The notes below the pieces were generated by a model that was not told the DNA's origin, did not search any database, and saw nothing but the letters and a program-made list of their open reading frames with translations. A program made the translations under genes and the position numbers. This document shows, piece after piece, positions 6,273 through 12,215 of a stretch of DNA of 15,114 nucleotides; position 1 is the first letter of the stretch; each line of letters begins with the position of its first letter. The stretch is from an uncultured Ktedonobacteraceae bacterium. GTDB taxonomy: Bacteria; Chloroflexota; Ktedonobacteria; Ktedonobacterales; Ktedonobacteraceae. The stretch lies in contig CATPCK010000528.1 in assembly GCA_955652655.1 (NCBI GenBank), positions 1 through 15,114 on the forward strand, read 5' to 3'.

Positions 6273-6938
6273 ATGGCAGATACACAAGGTTTGGCAGAAC
6301 ATAGCGCAGCCGTAGATGTAAATGCTCCTATCCATCAGGTATACGGGCTTTTTACACACTTCAATGACTTCCCGAAATTCATGAGTTTCATGAAGGAAGT
6401 CACCTATTATGATGACCAGCGCAGTCACTGGGTAGCTGAGGTTGTTGGGCGTCACGAATGGGATGCCGTCAACGAAGATTGGGTTGAAGATCGTCAAGTT
6501 GGTTGGCGTTCGACCAATGGCATGGAAAATACTGGCCGCGTGACATTCGAGTCATCGGGACCAAATCAGACTCGTGTTACTGTGTTAATTCGCTACAATC
6601 CACCTGCTGGTGTACTTGGCGATGCAGGTGAGAAATTGGGTGCTGGCAGTCGCTTTGAAAAAGCACTGCAGCAAGACCTGGACAATTTTGCTCGTATGGT
6701 CGACCAGGCTCCTCCTGGCGCGCTTGACCCCACCTCTTCTAACTACCTGTTCCATAGTGGAAGTGCCGCGGCAAAGGGTACAACAACCAGCCGCCAGGAT
6801 GAAGCGATGGGTGATCGTATGCCCACAGTGGACGAAACGACAGGGACGGACCGTCCTATCCTGGACCAGGATATTATTAGCGGCCAATATGACAGGTCTA
6901 CCACACAGGGCAGCGTGAGCGATCGCGACACGTACTAA
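6273..6938 (+). CDS. SRPBCC-fold (polyketide cyclase/dehydrase-like) protein with polar tail
   Basis: A 221-residue soluble protein. Residues about 8-145 match the START-like helix-grip pattern of the SRPBCC/Polyketide_cyc families: AAVDVNAPIHQVYGLFTHF (12-30), then FPKFMSFMKEVTYYDD, a Trp-rich strand region and a C-terminal helix FEKALQQDLDNFARMVD (128-144). This type binds a hydrophobic ligand or acts as a membrane-stress protein; the ligand is unknown. Residues 150-221 form a low-complexity, Ser/Thr/Asp-rich tail with no clear fold. A very strong ribosome binding site AAAGGAGG (6258-6265) lies 7 nt before the ATG. No promoter is visible between the IS end and the gene, so it may depend on read-through from the IS or on the promoter at 3998. 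A terminator follows at 6965. Confidence 0.85.
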   Translation: MADTQGLAEHSAAVDVNAPIHQVYGLFTHFNDFPKFMSFMKEVTYYDDQRSHWVAEVVGRHEWDAVNEDWVEDRQVGWRSTNGMENTGRVTFESSGPNQTRVTVLIRYNPPAGVLGDAGEKLGAGSRFEKALQQDLDNFARMVDQAPPGALDPTSSNYLFHSGSAAAKGTTTSRQDEAMGDRMPTVDETTGTDRPILDQDIISGQYDRSTTQGSVSDRDTY

Positions 6939-6964
6939 GCTTGCAGTACAAACTGAGTTGGCCT

Positions 6965-6998
6965 AAGGCACAGTGGACAACCACCGTGCCTTTTGTTT
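6965..6998 (+). terminator. Intrinsic terminator of SRPBCC gene
   Basis: AAGGCACAGTGG (6965-6976) pairs with CCACCGTGCCTT (6981-6992) around an ACAA tetraloop with one A-C mismatch. The stem runs into TTTTGTTTGTTTG. It lies 27 bp after the stop codon. Confidence 0.8.
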
Positions 6999-7066
6999 GT
7001 TTGAAACTAGCGCTGCTTAATTTTTGTATGCCGCTTGTTTGTTTGAAACTAGCGCTGCTTAATTTT
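6993..7066. repeat. Tandem direct repeat, two 32-bp copies with period 42
   Basis: A 32-bp sequence beginning TTGTTTGTTTGAAACTAGCG and ending TGCTTAATTTT occurs identically at 6993-7024 and 7035-7066. The 10 bases after the first copy (7025-7034) and those after the second are near-identical, both ending in TGCCGC. The first copy overlaps the T tract of the terminator. This looks like a local duplication at the edge of the hairpin element that follows. Confidence 0.85.
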
Positions 7067-7115
7067 GTGTGCCGCGGGTTGGCAGCCGCAAGCTGCCAAC
7101 CCGCGGCACACAAAA
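7063..7115. repeat. Perfect 24-bp hairpin with 5-nt loop
   Basis: Bases 7063-7086 (starting TTTTGTGTGCCGCGGGTTGG) are the exact reverse complement of 7092-7115, with CGCAA (7087-7091) as the loop. A perfect 24-bp GC-rich stem that ends in T and A runs would work as a bidirectional terminator. The lack of any mismatch suggests recent insertion of a mobile palindromic repeat (REP or MITE type). Confidence 0.9.
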
Positions 7116-7144
7116 CATTGCGAGGAGCGCAGCGACGAGGAATC
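7116..7144. repeat. REP-like sequence, GAGCGCAGCGACGAGGAATC type
   Basis: The sequence CATTGCGAGGAGCGCAGCG continues with ACGAGGAATC. Motifs of the type CATTCCGAGCGCAGCGAGGAATC are widespread intergenic repeats in many bacterial genomes, and this one looks like a member or a diverged relative. It directly abuts the 24-bp hairpin. Identification is from memory of the motif, not from a search. Confidence 0.45.
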
Positions 7145-7281
7145 AGAAAAACGCGTGCATTGGGTTAACTACTATGACCAAAAAGGGTTGATCGTCTCTT
7201 GAAGCGTTTACTCAGCAAAACACGTGTTCTACTGTATGTGAGGAAGAGTTGATTAACCACTAGATATTGGATGAGCTTTGT

Positions 7282-7911
7282 ATGAATGAACTTGAACAGG
7301 CTGAAAATAAACTTGAGCAAGCTGAACTGGAGAAACTGGAATCTCAACCCGGTTTAGACGAAGACACAATCGAACAAGTTAACCCGATTGAGCGGAGCAT
7401 AGAGGATATTGCGAACCTTCATATTCACATGGAAAGTAAGGTCGATCGTCATCAGCGATCCATAGAATCGGTCACGGCTTTCCTTGGGCGTCCCAGATTT
7501 CTCTATATCATTCTGTTTTTTGTTGCCCTTTGGATACTTGTCAATATTTCGCTCAAGCTTTCGAGCGTTCACCCCGTAGATCCTCCTCCATTCATCTGGC
7601 TGGAGTTAATCATCAGCGTAAGCGCATTATTGATGACCACTGTTGTCCTTATCTCTCAGCGGAGGCAAAACAAAGCAACTGAGTTGCGTAGACACTTAGA
7701 TTTACAAATCAATGTATTGGTTGAGCAAAAAGTGACCAAGTTGATTGAGCTGGTTGAAGAATTGCGCCGGGATCTACCCCAGGTCGAGAATCGGCACGAC
7801 CCGGAAGTTGAAGCTCTCAAGCAGAACGTGAACCCACACGAAGTAGTTTCTAGTCTCAATCAGTTGATAAAGGAGGCCGCCCAGGAAGAGGCTGCGCTGG
7901 AAGAGGAGTAA
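7282..7911 (+). CDS. DUF1003-type membrane protein (209 aa)
   Basis: Residues 1-45 are an acidic, Glu/Leu/Gln-rich helical stretch. The central part has two membrane segments, FLYIILFFVALWILVNISL (about 73-91) and FIWLELIISVSALLMTTVVL (104-123), joined by a short Pro-rich loop. A helical region of about 85 residues with coiled-coil character follows (126-209). The order, the motif FLGRPRF before the first membrane helix, and the SQRRQNK and DLQINVLVEQKVTKLIELVEEL motifs after the second helix fit the DUF1003 family of two-helix inner membrane proteins. The function of that family is unknown to me. I prefer the ATG at 7282 with GGATGAG upstream over a TTG at 7267. I see no clear promoter in 7145-7281, though the palindrome AACACGTGTT (7219-7228) is there. 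Confidence 0.85.
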   Translation: MNELEQAENKLEQAELEKLESQPGLDEDTIEQVNPIERSIEDIANLHIHMESKVDRHQRSIESVTAFLGRPRFLYIILFFVALWILVNISLKLSSVHPVDPPPFIWLELIISVSALLMTTVVLISQRRQNKATELRRHLDLQINVLVEQKVTKLIELVEELRRDLPQVENRHDPEVEALKQNVNPHEVVSSLNQLIKEAAQEEAALEEE

Positions 7912-7945
7912 ACAAAAATCCCTCCCTTCCTGCGGCGATGTCGCC

Positions 7946-7974
7946 TTGACTTTTTTGATACATCATGGTATAAT
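7946..7974 (+). promoter_or_regulatory. Strong sigma-70-type promoter for structured RNA
   Basis: TTGACT (7946-7951), an exact 17-bp spacer and TATAAT (7969-7974) make the best promoter match in the window. Transcription would start near 7981, exactly where the first hairpin begins. It lies 35 bp after the DUF1003 stop codon. Confidence 0.8.
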
Positions 7975-7980
7975 TAGAAG

Positions 7981-8271
7981 TGTTCCAAACAATAAGGAAC
8001 ATACCAGGGAAGCGAAGAGACCCTGGCACAGGGCGACTACCCTGCATTGGTAAGATCCGAAAGGAGACACTATGAAACCAATGAAGAAACCAGTACGCCT
8101 TCTAGGGATGGTATTTCAGATTGACAAGTAGGGCCCGTACAGGCGGGCTTCCGAGCCTCTGAGCGTCTGACCATTTCCTGAACTTACCGAGCCTAACTCA
8201 TGATTGCATAGAGTAGTCGGTCTTTACGACGGCTTACGTCGCAGGTTGGCGGAGGTACGCAGAGGGTTTTT
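7981..8271 (+). ncRNA. Candidate structured RNA of unknown family (about 290 nt)
   Basis: From the predicted start, hairpins follow one another with 0-2 nt between them. H1 is TGTTCC/GGAACA (7981-8001), H2 is CCAGGG/CCCTGG (8004-8026), H3 is CAGGG/CCCTG (8029-8044) and H4 is CATTGGT/ACCAATG (8045-8083). H5, GCCCG/CGGGC (8133-8148), follows the small ORF. A long-range stem, CCTCT plus GCGT (8156-8166) with ACGCAGAGG (8257-8265), then encloses two further hairpins: ACCGA/TCGGT with inner ACTC/GAGT (8186-8221) and CGACG/CGTCG (8227-8241). TTTTT (8267-8271) follows directly, so the closing stem doubles as a terminator. No plus-strand gene lies downstream; lepA comes from the other strand. It lacks the hallmark motifs I know for tmRNA, RNase P, SRP RNA and common riboswitches. 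It could be a trans-acting RNA, a dual-function RNA or a decoy of a leader. Confidence 0.6.
8072..8131 (+). CDS. 19-codon ORF inside structured RNA
   Basis: The ORF encodes MKPMKKPVRLLGMVFQIDK. AAAGGAG lies 6 nt before the ATG, so the translation signal is strong. The product is basic at the N terminus with a short hydrophobic middle. The ribosome binding site is within a small GNRA hairpin (TCC-GAAA-GGA, 8056-8065), which is itself inside the loop of CATTGGT/ACCAATG (8045-8083), so initiation should be structure-controlled. The TAG stop abuts hairpin H5. It could be a leader peptide, a small membrane-active peptide, or merely a ribosome landing site. No homologue is recognised. Confidence 0.4.
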   Translation: MKPMKKPVRLLGMVFQIDK

Positions 8272-8348
8272 GCTAAGGGCATACCAATAACTATCTTGCC
8301 CATGTTTTGCAATAAATCTCGGTTGACGTGACACGGGAGTTGTGCAGA

Positions 8349-8391
8349 AAAGAAACACACAAGGACTGGATATCAAGAGTATCTAGTCCTT
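8349..8391 (-). terminator. Terminator of mnmA-lepA operon
   Basis: AAGGACTGGATA (8361-8372) pairs with TATCTAGTCCTT (8380-8391) around a 7-nt loop with one mismatch/wobble. On the minus strand the stem is followed by GTGTGTTTCTTTTC, a modest T-rich tract. It lies 34 bp after the lepA stop. The stretch 8272-8348 between this and the structured RNA shows nothing I can name. Confidence 0.65.
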
Positions 8392-8424
8392 GCTGGTATT
8401 ACAGAACCTTTTTGCTACTTTTTG

Positions 8425-10230
8425 TTATTCACCAAGTGACAAAATTGCCATAAATGCCTCTTGAGGAATTTCCACGTTACCAACCATCTTCATACGCTTC
8501 TTCCCCTCTTTTTGCTTCTCCAACAGTTTGCGCTTGCGCGAAATGTCCCCACCGTAACATTTGGCCAGTACATCTTTGCGCATCGCTTTCACCGTTTCAC
8601 GGGCGATGATGCGTGAGCCAATGGCGGCCTGGATAGGTACTTCGAATAATTGACGTGGGATGAGACTTCGTAACTTTTCAACCAGCATTCGTCCCTGAGC
8701 AGGGGCCTTGTCATGGTGGAGAATCAGCGATAGGGCATCCACGGGATAACCATTGACGAGTATATCCAACTTCACCAGGTCTGCTGCCAGGTAATCGCTG
8801 AAGCTGTAATCAAGTGAAGCGTATCCCTGCGTGCGCGACTTCAACTGGTCGTAAAAATCGACAATCAGCTCTTGCAGCGGCATTTTATAGGTCAATAAGA
8901 CTCGCTCTGCCTCGATATACTTCATCTCCTTGAAAGTACCGCGTCGCGTTGTTACCAGGTCCATAATCGAGCCAATATAACGCGTGGGCGTGAAAATGGA
9001 GATATCCATCCACGGTTCTTCAATCTTCTCTATGTCTCCAGAGGCAGGAAAATCCGACGGGTTGTCCACTGTGACCATCGGGCCGTTTGTCGGAGTGACA
9101 TGGTACTCTACACTGGGCGCAGTAGCGAGTATATCCAGTCCATACTCTCGCTCAAGTCTCTCCTGGATAATTTCCATGTGCAGCAGGCCTAAAAAGCCGC
9201 AGCGAAAACCAAATCCTAACGCGTTTGAGGTCTCCGGCTCATAGAAGAGCGAGGCATCATTTAACTTGAGACGATCCAGCGCATCGCGTAACAGCGGATA
9301 ATCGCTTCCCTCAACTGGATAGATGCCGGCGAAGACCATCGGCTTGGCCGGTTTGTAACCAGGCAACGCCTCGATATAGCCGAGCGCGTTGGGCGTTGTC
9401 ACTGTGTCACCTACGCGGCAATCTTTCACATTCTTGAAACCCGTCGCGATATATCCAACCTCTCCCGTCGTCAATAGGCCAGAGGAGATCAGACGAGGTT
9501 GGAAGTACCCCGCTTCTAAAATATCAGTTGTGCTGCCAGTCGCCATCATTGCCAGGCGTTGACCTTCGCGTAGCTGCCCATCGAAGACGCGCACATAGGC
9601 AATGACACCCTTGTACGAATCATAATGCGAGTCGAAAACTAGCGCGCGCAGTGGCGCATCAGGATTGCCCTTAGGAGGCGGAACCTGTTTAATAATGGCT
9701 TCGAGAATCTCTTGTGTCCCGATCCCTTCTTTGGCCGAGGCGAGAATGCACTCGTCCCCGGGTATGCCAATCACCTCCTCGACTTCTTGCTTGACTCGTT
9801 CAGGGTCGGCGCTGGGCAGGTCGATCTTATTGATGACCGGGATAATGCTCAGATCGGCTTCCAGCGCCAGGTACAGGTTTGCCAGTGTCTGTGCCTCAAT
9901 GCCCTGTGTGGAATCGATAACCAGTAATGTACCTTCACAGGCTGTGAGACTGCGCGAGACTTCATACGTGAAGTCGACATGACCCGGTGTATCGATCAGG
10001 TTCAATTCATACTCTTCGCCATCAAGAGCCGTGTAGCGCATGCGCACTGCCTGCGCTTTAATGGTGATGCCCTTTTCACGCTCTAAATCCATCTGATCAA
10101 GTGTCTGCTCCATCAATTCTCGCTTGGAGACCGTTCCTGTAAGTTCAAGCAAACGATCAGCCAGGGTCGACTTACCATGATCAATGTGGGCTATAATACA
10201 GAAGTTTCGAATATGTGCTTGGTCGGTCAT
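8425..10230 (-). CDS. lepA: Elongation factor 4 (LepA), ribosome-associated GTPase
   Basis: A 601-residue translational GTPase that acts on ribosomes, linked to back-translocation and to 30S biogenesis. G motifs: G1 AHIDHGKST (14-22), G2 GITIKAQ (54-60), G3 DTPGH (80-84), G4 NKID (134-137) and G5 SAK (165-167). The domain II barrel, the EF-G-like domain III and V regions (for example GFRCGFLGLLHMEIIQERLER) and the LepA-specific C-terminal domain (SRKRKLLEKQKEGKKRMK near 565-582) are all present at normal length. The start codon overlaps the mnmA stop in an ATGA arrangement (10227-10230), so translation is coupled to mnmA. Nothing looks degraded. Confidence 0.98.
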   Translation of the reverse strand: MTDQAHIRNFCIIAHIDHGKSTLADRLLELTGTVSKRELMEQTLDQMDLEREKGITIKAQAVRMRYTALDGEEYELNLIDTPGHVDFTYEVSRSLTACEGTLLVIDSTQGIEAQTLANLYLALEADLSIIPVINKIDLPSADPERVKQEVEEVIGIPGDECILASAKEGIGTQEILEAIIKQVPPPKGNPDAPLRALVFDSHYDSYKGVIAYVRVFDGQLREGQRLAMMATGSTTDILEAGYFQPRLISSGLLTTGEVGYIATGFKNVKDCRVGDTVTTPNALGYIEALPGYKPAKPMVFAGIYPVEGSDYPLLRDALDRLKLNDASLFYEPETSNALGFGFRCGFLGLLHMEIIQERLEREYGLDILATAPSVEYHVTPTNGPMVTVDNPSDFPASGDIEKIEEPWMDISIFTPTRYIGSIMDLVTTRRGTFKEMKYIEAERVLLTYKMPLQELIVDFYDQLKSRTQGYASLDYSFSDYLAADLVKLDILVNGYPVDALSLILHHDKAPAQGRMLVEKLRSLIPRQLFEVPIQAAIGSRIIARETVKAMRKDVLAKCYGGDISRKRKLLEKQKEGKKRMKMVGNVEIPQEAFMAILSLGE

Positions 10231-11399
10231 TCTTCAATAATTCCTCCACACAACACCTCATCACCATCCTCTCCGCCATAAAAGACGGCTGCTTGTCCAG
10301 GTGTAATCGAACGCTGCGGGCGAGAAAGTGTCACGTTTACACGATTTCCCTCCTGGGGAGTCAGCAGCGCCTGCGCTTCAGGTGCCTTGTAACGGATACG
10401 CACGTTTGCTTCAAATGGCCTGGTAGGTGACTCGCCGCTGATGTAGTGCATCTTTCCGACAATAAAACTCGATCTTTCCAGAGCGGCCGCGGGTCCCACA
10501 ATGAGCGCATTTTGAGCGGCATCGATCTTAAGCACATGTAACGGCTCCTGGGAAGTGAGGCCCAGGCCCTTGCGCTGTCCGATTGTATAAAAGGCGAGTC
10601 CGCGATGGCGCCCCAGTACCTTTCCATGCATATCAAAGATTGGTCCTGGCTTTGGCAGTGAAATCAAGGGTTTCGTGCTTTTAGTTGTGCCTGCTACGCC
10701 TGCGCCAACGGCTTCTCGCTTCACGACAGTATTGGCTGCATAGCGATCAATAAAACCACGATAATCGTTCTGTGCGACAAAGCATATCTCCTGGCTCTCT
10801 GCCTTCGTTGCTACCACCATTCCGCGTTCCGCCGCCATCGCACGCACCTGTGTCTTGGTGTAAGTACCGAGCGGGAAGCACGCATGTGCTAGTTGCTGCT
10901 GGTTGAGAACATGAAGGACATACGATTGATCCTTCTCAGCATCAATTCCACGTCGCATCCTCCGCTTGCCCGTAACAGGATGGTCATCCACTCGCACATA
11001 ATGTCCCGTCGCCAGGTAATCGGCATCAAGTGCGAGTGCCCGGTTGAGCATCACCGTGAAGCGAATATGGCGGTTACATGTCAGACAAGGGTTGGGTGTG
11101 CGACCGGCCACGTACTCTTCATAGAACATGTCCACGACCGTATTCTTAAACTCTTGCTCGACATTGACCAGGTAAAAAGGTATATCGAGCATACGTGCGA
11201 CACGTCTTGCATCATCAACTGATTCAAGGGAGCAGCATTTATTTTGGACCACTCGCTCGACATCGTCATCTTCTATCACCCCCGGTTCTGACCAAAGGCG
11301 TAGCATGATGCCGATGACCTCATGACCCTGCTCTTTCAAGAGGGCGGCGGCTACCGAGCTATCTACGCCGCCGCTCATTGCGACGACTATTCTTGACAT
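10227..11399 (-). CDS. mnmA: tRNA-specific 2-thiouridylase MnmA
   Basis: Transfers sulfur to U34 of Lys, Glu and Gln tRNAs, using ATP to adenylate the base. The N-type ATP pyrophosphatase PP-loop is SGGVDSS (9-15). The catalytic cysteines are C105 in NPCLTCN and C206 in ESQEICFV, which form the persulfide/disulfide pair in the family. The C-terminal part contains GLAFYTIGQRKGLGL (267-281) and the tRNA-binding barrels. At 390 residues it is about 25 longer than common homologues; the extra length is a Val/Gly/Lys/Ser/Thr-rich insertion at about 223-250, before GPIFDMHGKVLG. An AGGAG ribosome binding site lies 9 nt before the ATG at 11399. First gene of an operon with lepA. Its leader carries a terminator-like hairpin. 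Confidence 0.97.
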   Translation of the reverse strand: MSRIVVAMSGGVDSSVAAALLKEQGHEVIGIMLRLWSEPGVIEDDDVERVVQNKCCSLESVDDARRVARMLDIPFYLVNVEQEFKNTVVDMFYEEYVAGRTPNPCLTCNRHIRFTVMLNRALALDADYLATGHYVRVDDHPVTGKRRMRRGIDAEKDQSYVLHVLNQQQLAHACFPLGTYTKTQVRAMAAERGMVVATKAESQEICFVAQNDYRGFIDRYAANTVVKREAVGAGVAGTTKSTKPLISLPKPGPIFDMHGKVLGRHRGLAFYTIGQRKGLGLTSQEPLHVLKIDAAQNALIVGPAAALERSSFIVGKMHYISGESPTRPFEANVRIRYKAPEAQALLTPQEGNRVNVTLSRPQRSITPGQAAVFYGGEDGDEVLCGGIIEE

Positions 11400-11434
11400 A
11401 ATTCTGCTGCTCCTGATGATCTATCTTGCCAGGT

Positions 11435-11471
11435 AGAAAAAAGGACTAGCCTTTGGTGTGGGCTAGTCTTT
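11435..11471 (-). promoter_or_regulatory. Intrinsic-terminator-like hairpin in mnmA leader (possible attenuator)
   Basis: On the minus strand AAAGACTAGCC (11471-11461) pairs with GGCTAGTCCTT (11451-11441) around a 9-nt loop, followed by a T run (TTTTTT). It lies between the predicted promoter -10 (11512-11507) and the mnmA start (11399). There is no minus-strand gene just upstream to terminate, since the neighbour is divergent, so conditional termination of the mnmA-lepA message is the natural reading. Confidence 0.6.
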
Positions 11472-11506
11472 AATCTTATCCTGTTCCACGCGCTGCAAAC
11501 ATGCCT

Positions 11507-11512
11507 ATTATA
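11507..11512 (-). promoter_or_regulatory. Probable -10 of mnmA-lepA operon
   Basis: TATAAT on the minus strand (11512-11507) is preceded by TGC, forming an extended -10. The -35 region is poor (TTCATA at a spacing of about 16). Transcription would start near 11500, giving a leader of about 100 nt that contains the terminator-like hairpin. Confidence 0.5.
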
Positions 11513-11567
11513 GCATACTTGCCGTGCGTATGAACAGTATCAAATTTCAATCATCCTCCTGACCCTC

Positions 11568-11596
11568 TCGACTGAATCCGTTCCTTCGTGTATAAT
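11568..11596 (+). promoter_or_regulatory. Promoter of the tail-anchored protein gene
   Basis: A perfect TATAAT (11591-11596) lies 17 bp after CTCGAC (11568-11573), a weak match to TTGACA. Transcription would start near 11603, about 48 nt before the ATG at 11651. It is divergent from the mnmA promoter; the two -10 elements are about 80 bp apart. Confidence 0.45.
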
Positions 11597-11650
11597 GGCC
11601 TCAATATACCTGTAATTATCAAGAATCTTTCGGGCAAGGAGTAATAAAGG

Positions 11651-12097
11651 ATGCCAAAGAAGACCCCGGCTGCGCGAGGTGGTGCACAACGCAATAGGCC
11701 AAAGGTACAGAAAAATATTGAATTGGTGCGGCAGGTCTCATCTACTGAGCAGGAGCCTGAAACCAGTACTTCTGCTGATTTGGCTTTCCCCAGCGTAACG
11801 GCTGTCGCGGCGCCGCCAGAGACGAGGCAGAGCGAAACCAAAAAGAGCGAAACCAAACCGGCAGAGAGTAATGTGAGTCCTACTGCCACTAGCAGTGCTC
11901 CCAAGGGGAGCGCCGCAGCGCGCCTAGCCAGTCGTCGACAGGGAACACAAAAAGCTCAGCAGCGGGCTGCTGCAACCCTGGTCACCGCTGAGCACTATGC
12001 TTATGTGCGCCGGGATCTGATATTTATCGCGATATTGGCCGCGATTATGTTTGCTGTGATTATCATCCTGCGTTTCGTACCTGGTATCGGTTTTTAA
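11651..12097 (+). CDS. Probable tail-anchored membrane protein, unknown family (148 aa)
   Basis: A 148-residue protein with a basic N terminus (MPKKTPAARGGAQRNRPKVQ), a long disordered Ser/Thr/Pro/Glu-rich middle (about 30-90) with the tandem SETKKSETK, a basic Ala/Arg/Gln helix (88-108) and one C-terminal membrane segment, LIFIAILAAIMFAVIIILRF (about 123-142). There is no N-terminal signal. The predicted topology is a large cytoplasmic part anchored by its tail. AAGGAG lies about 10 nt before the ATG. Similar architectures occur in small anchors for ribosome, nucleoid or secretion factors, but I recognise no family and assign no function. It diverges from mnmA-lepA and ends in a strong terminator. 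Confidence 0.75.
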   Translation: MPKKTPAARGGAQRNRPKVQKNIELVRQVSSTEQEPETSTSADLAFPSVTAVAAPPETRQSETKKSETKPAESNVSPTATSSAPKGSAAARLASRRQGTQKAQQRAAATLVTAEHYAYVRRDLIFIAILAAIMFAVIIILRFVPGIGF

Positions 12098-12108
12098 TGA
12101 TAAAAGGA

Positions 12109-12154
12109 AGAAGCACTGCTCTGTTTCGTCTCAGATCTCAGTGCTTCTTTTTAT
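12109..12154. terminator. Intrinsic terminator, probably bidirectional
   Basis: AGAAGCACTG (12109-12118) pairs perfectly with CAGTGCTTCT (12139-12148), followed by TTTTATT on the plus strand. On the minus strand the stem is followed by TCCTTTTATC, so it could also stop transcripts from the convergent SWIM gene. The loop is 20 nt and contains CAGATCT. Confidence 0.75.
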
Positions 12155-12215
12155 TGCTTCGGGTGGCTTGTGTAGAGGCCGGATAGCCCTCAACGCCATA
12201 TATGCGAAGATCAGC

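Noticed and set aside
6993..7066. CRISPR array
   Set aside because: Only two copies with a 10-base gap that is itself nearly repeated, and no cas genes. It is a tandem duplication.
7981..8271. tmRNA, RNase P RNA, SRP RNA or a riboswitch
   Set aside because: No tag ending in Ala-Ala, no tRNA-like T arm or CCA end, no GAGGAAAGTCC block, no GGAAGGAAGCAGC-type loop, and no gene downstream to regulate. Family assignment left open.
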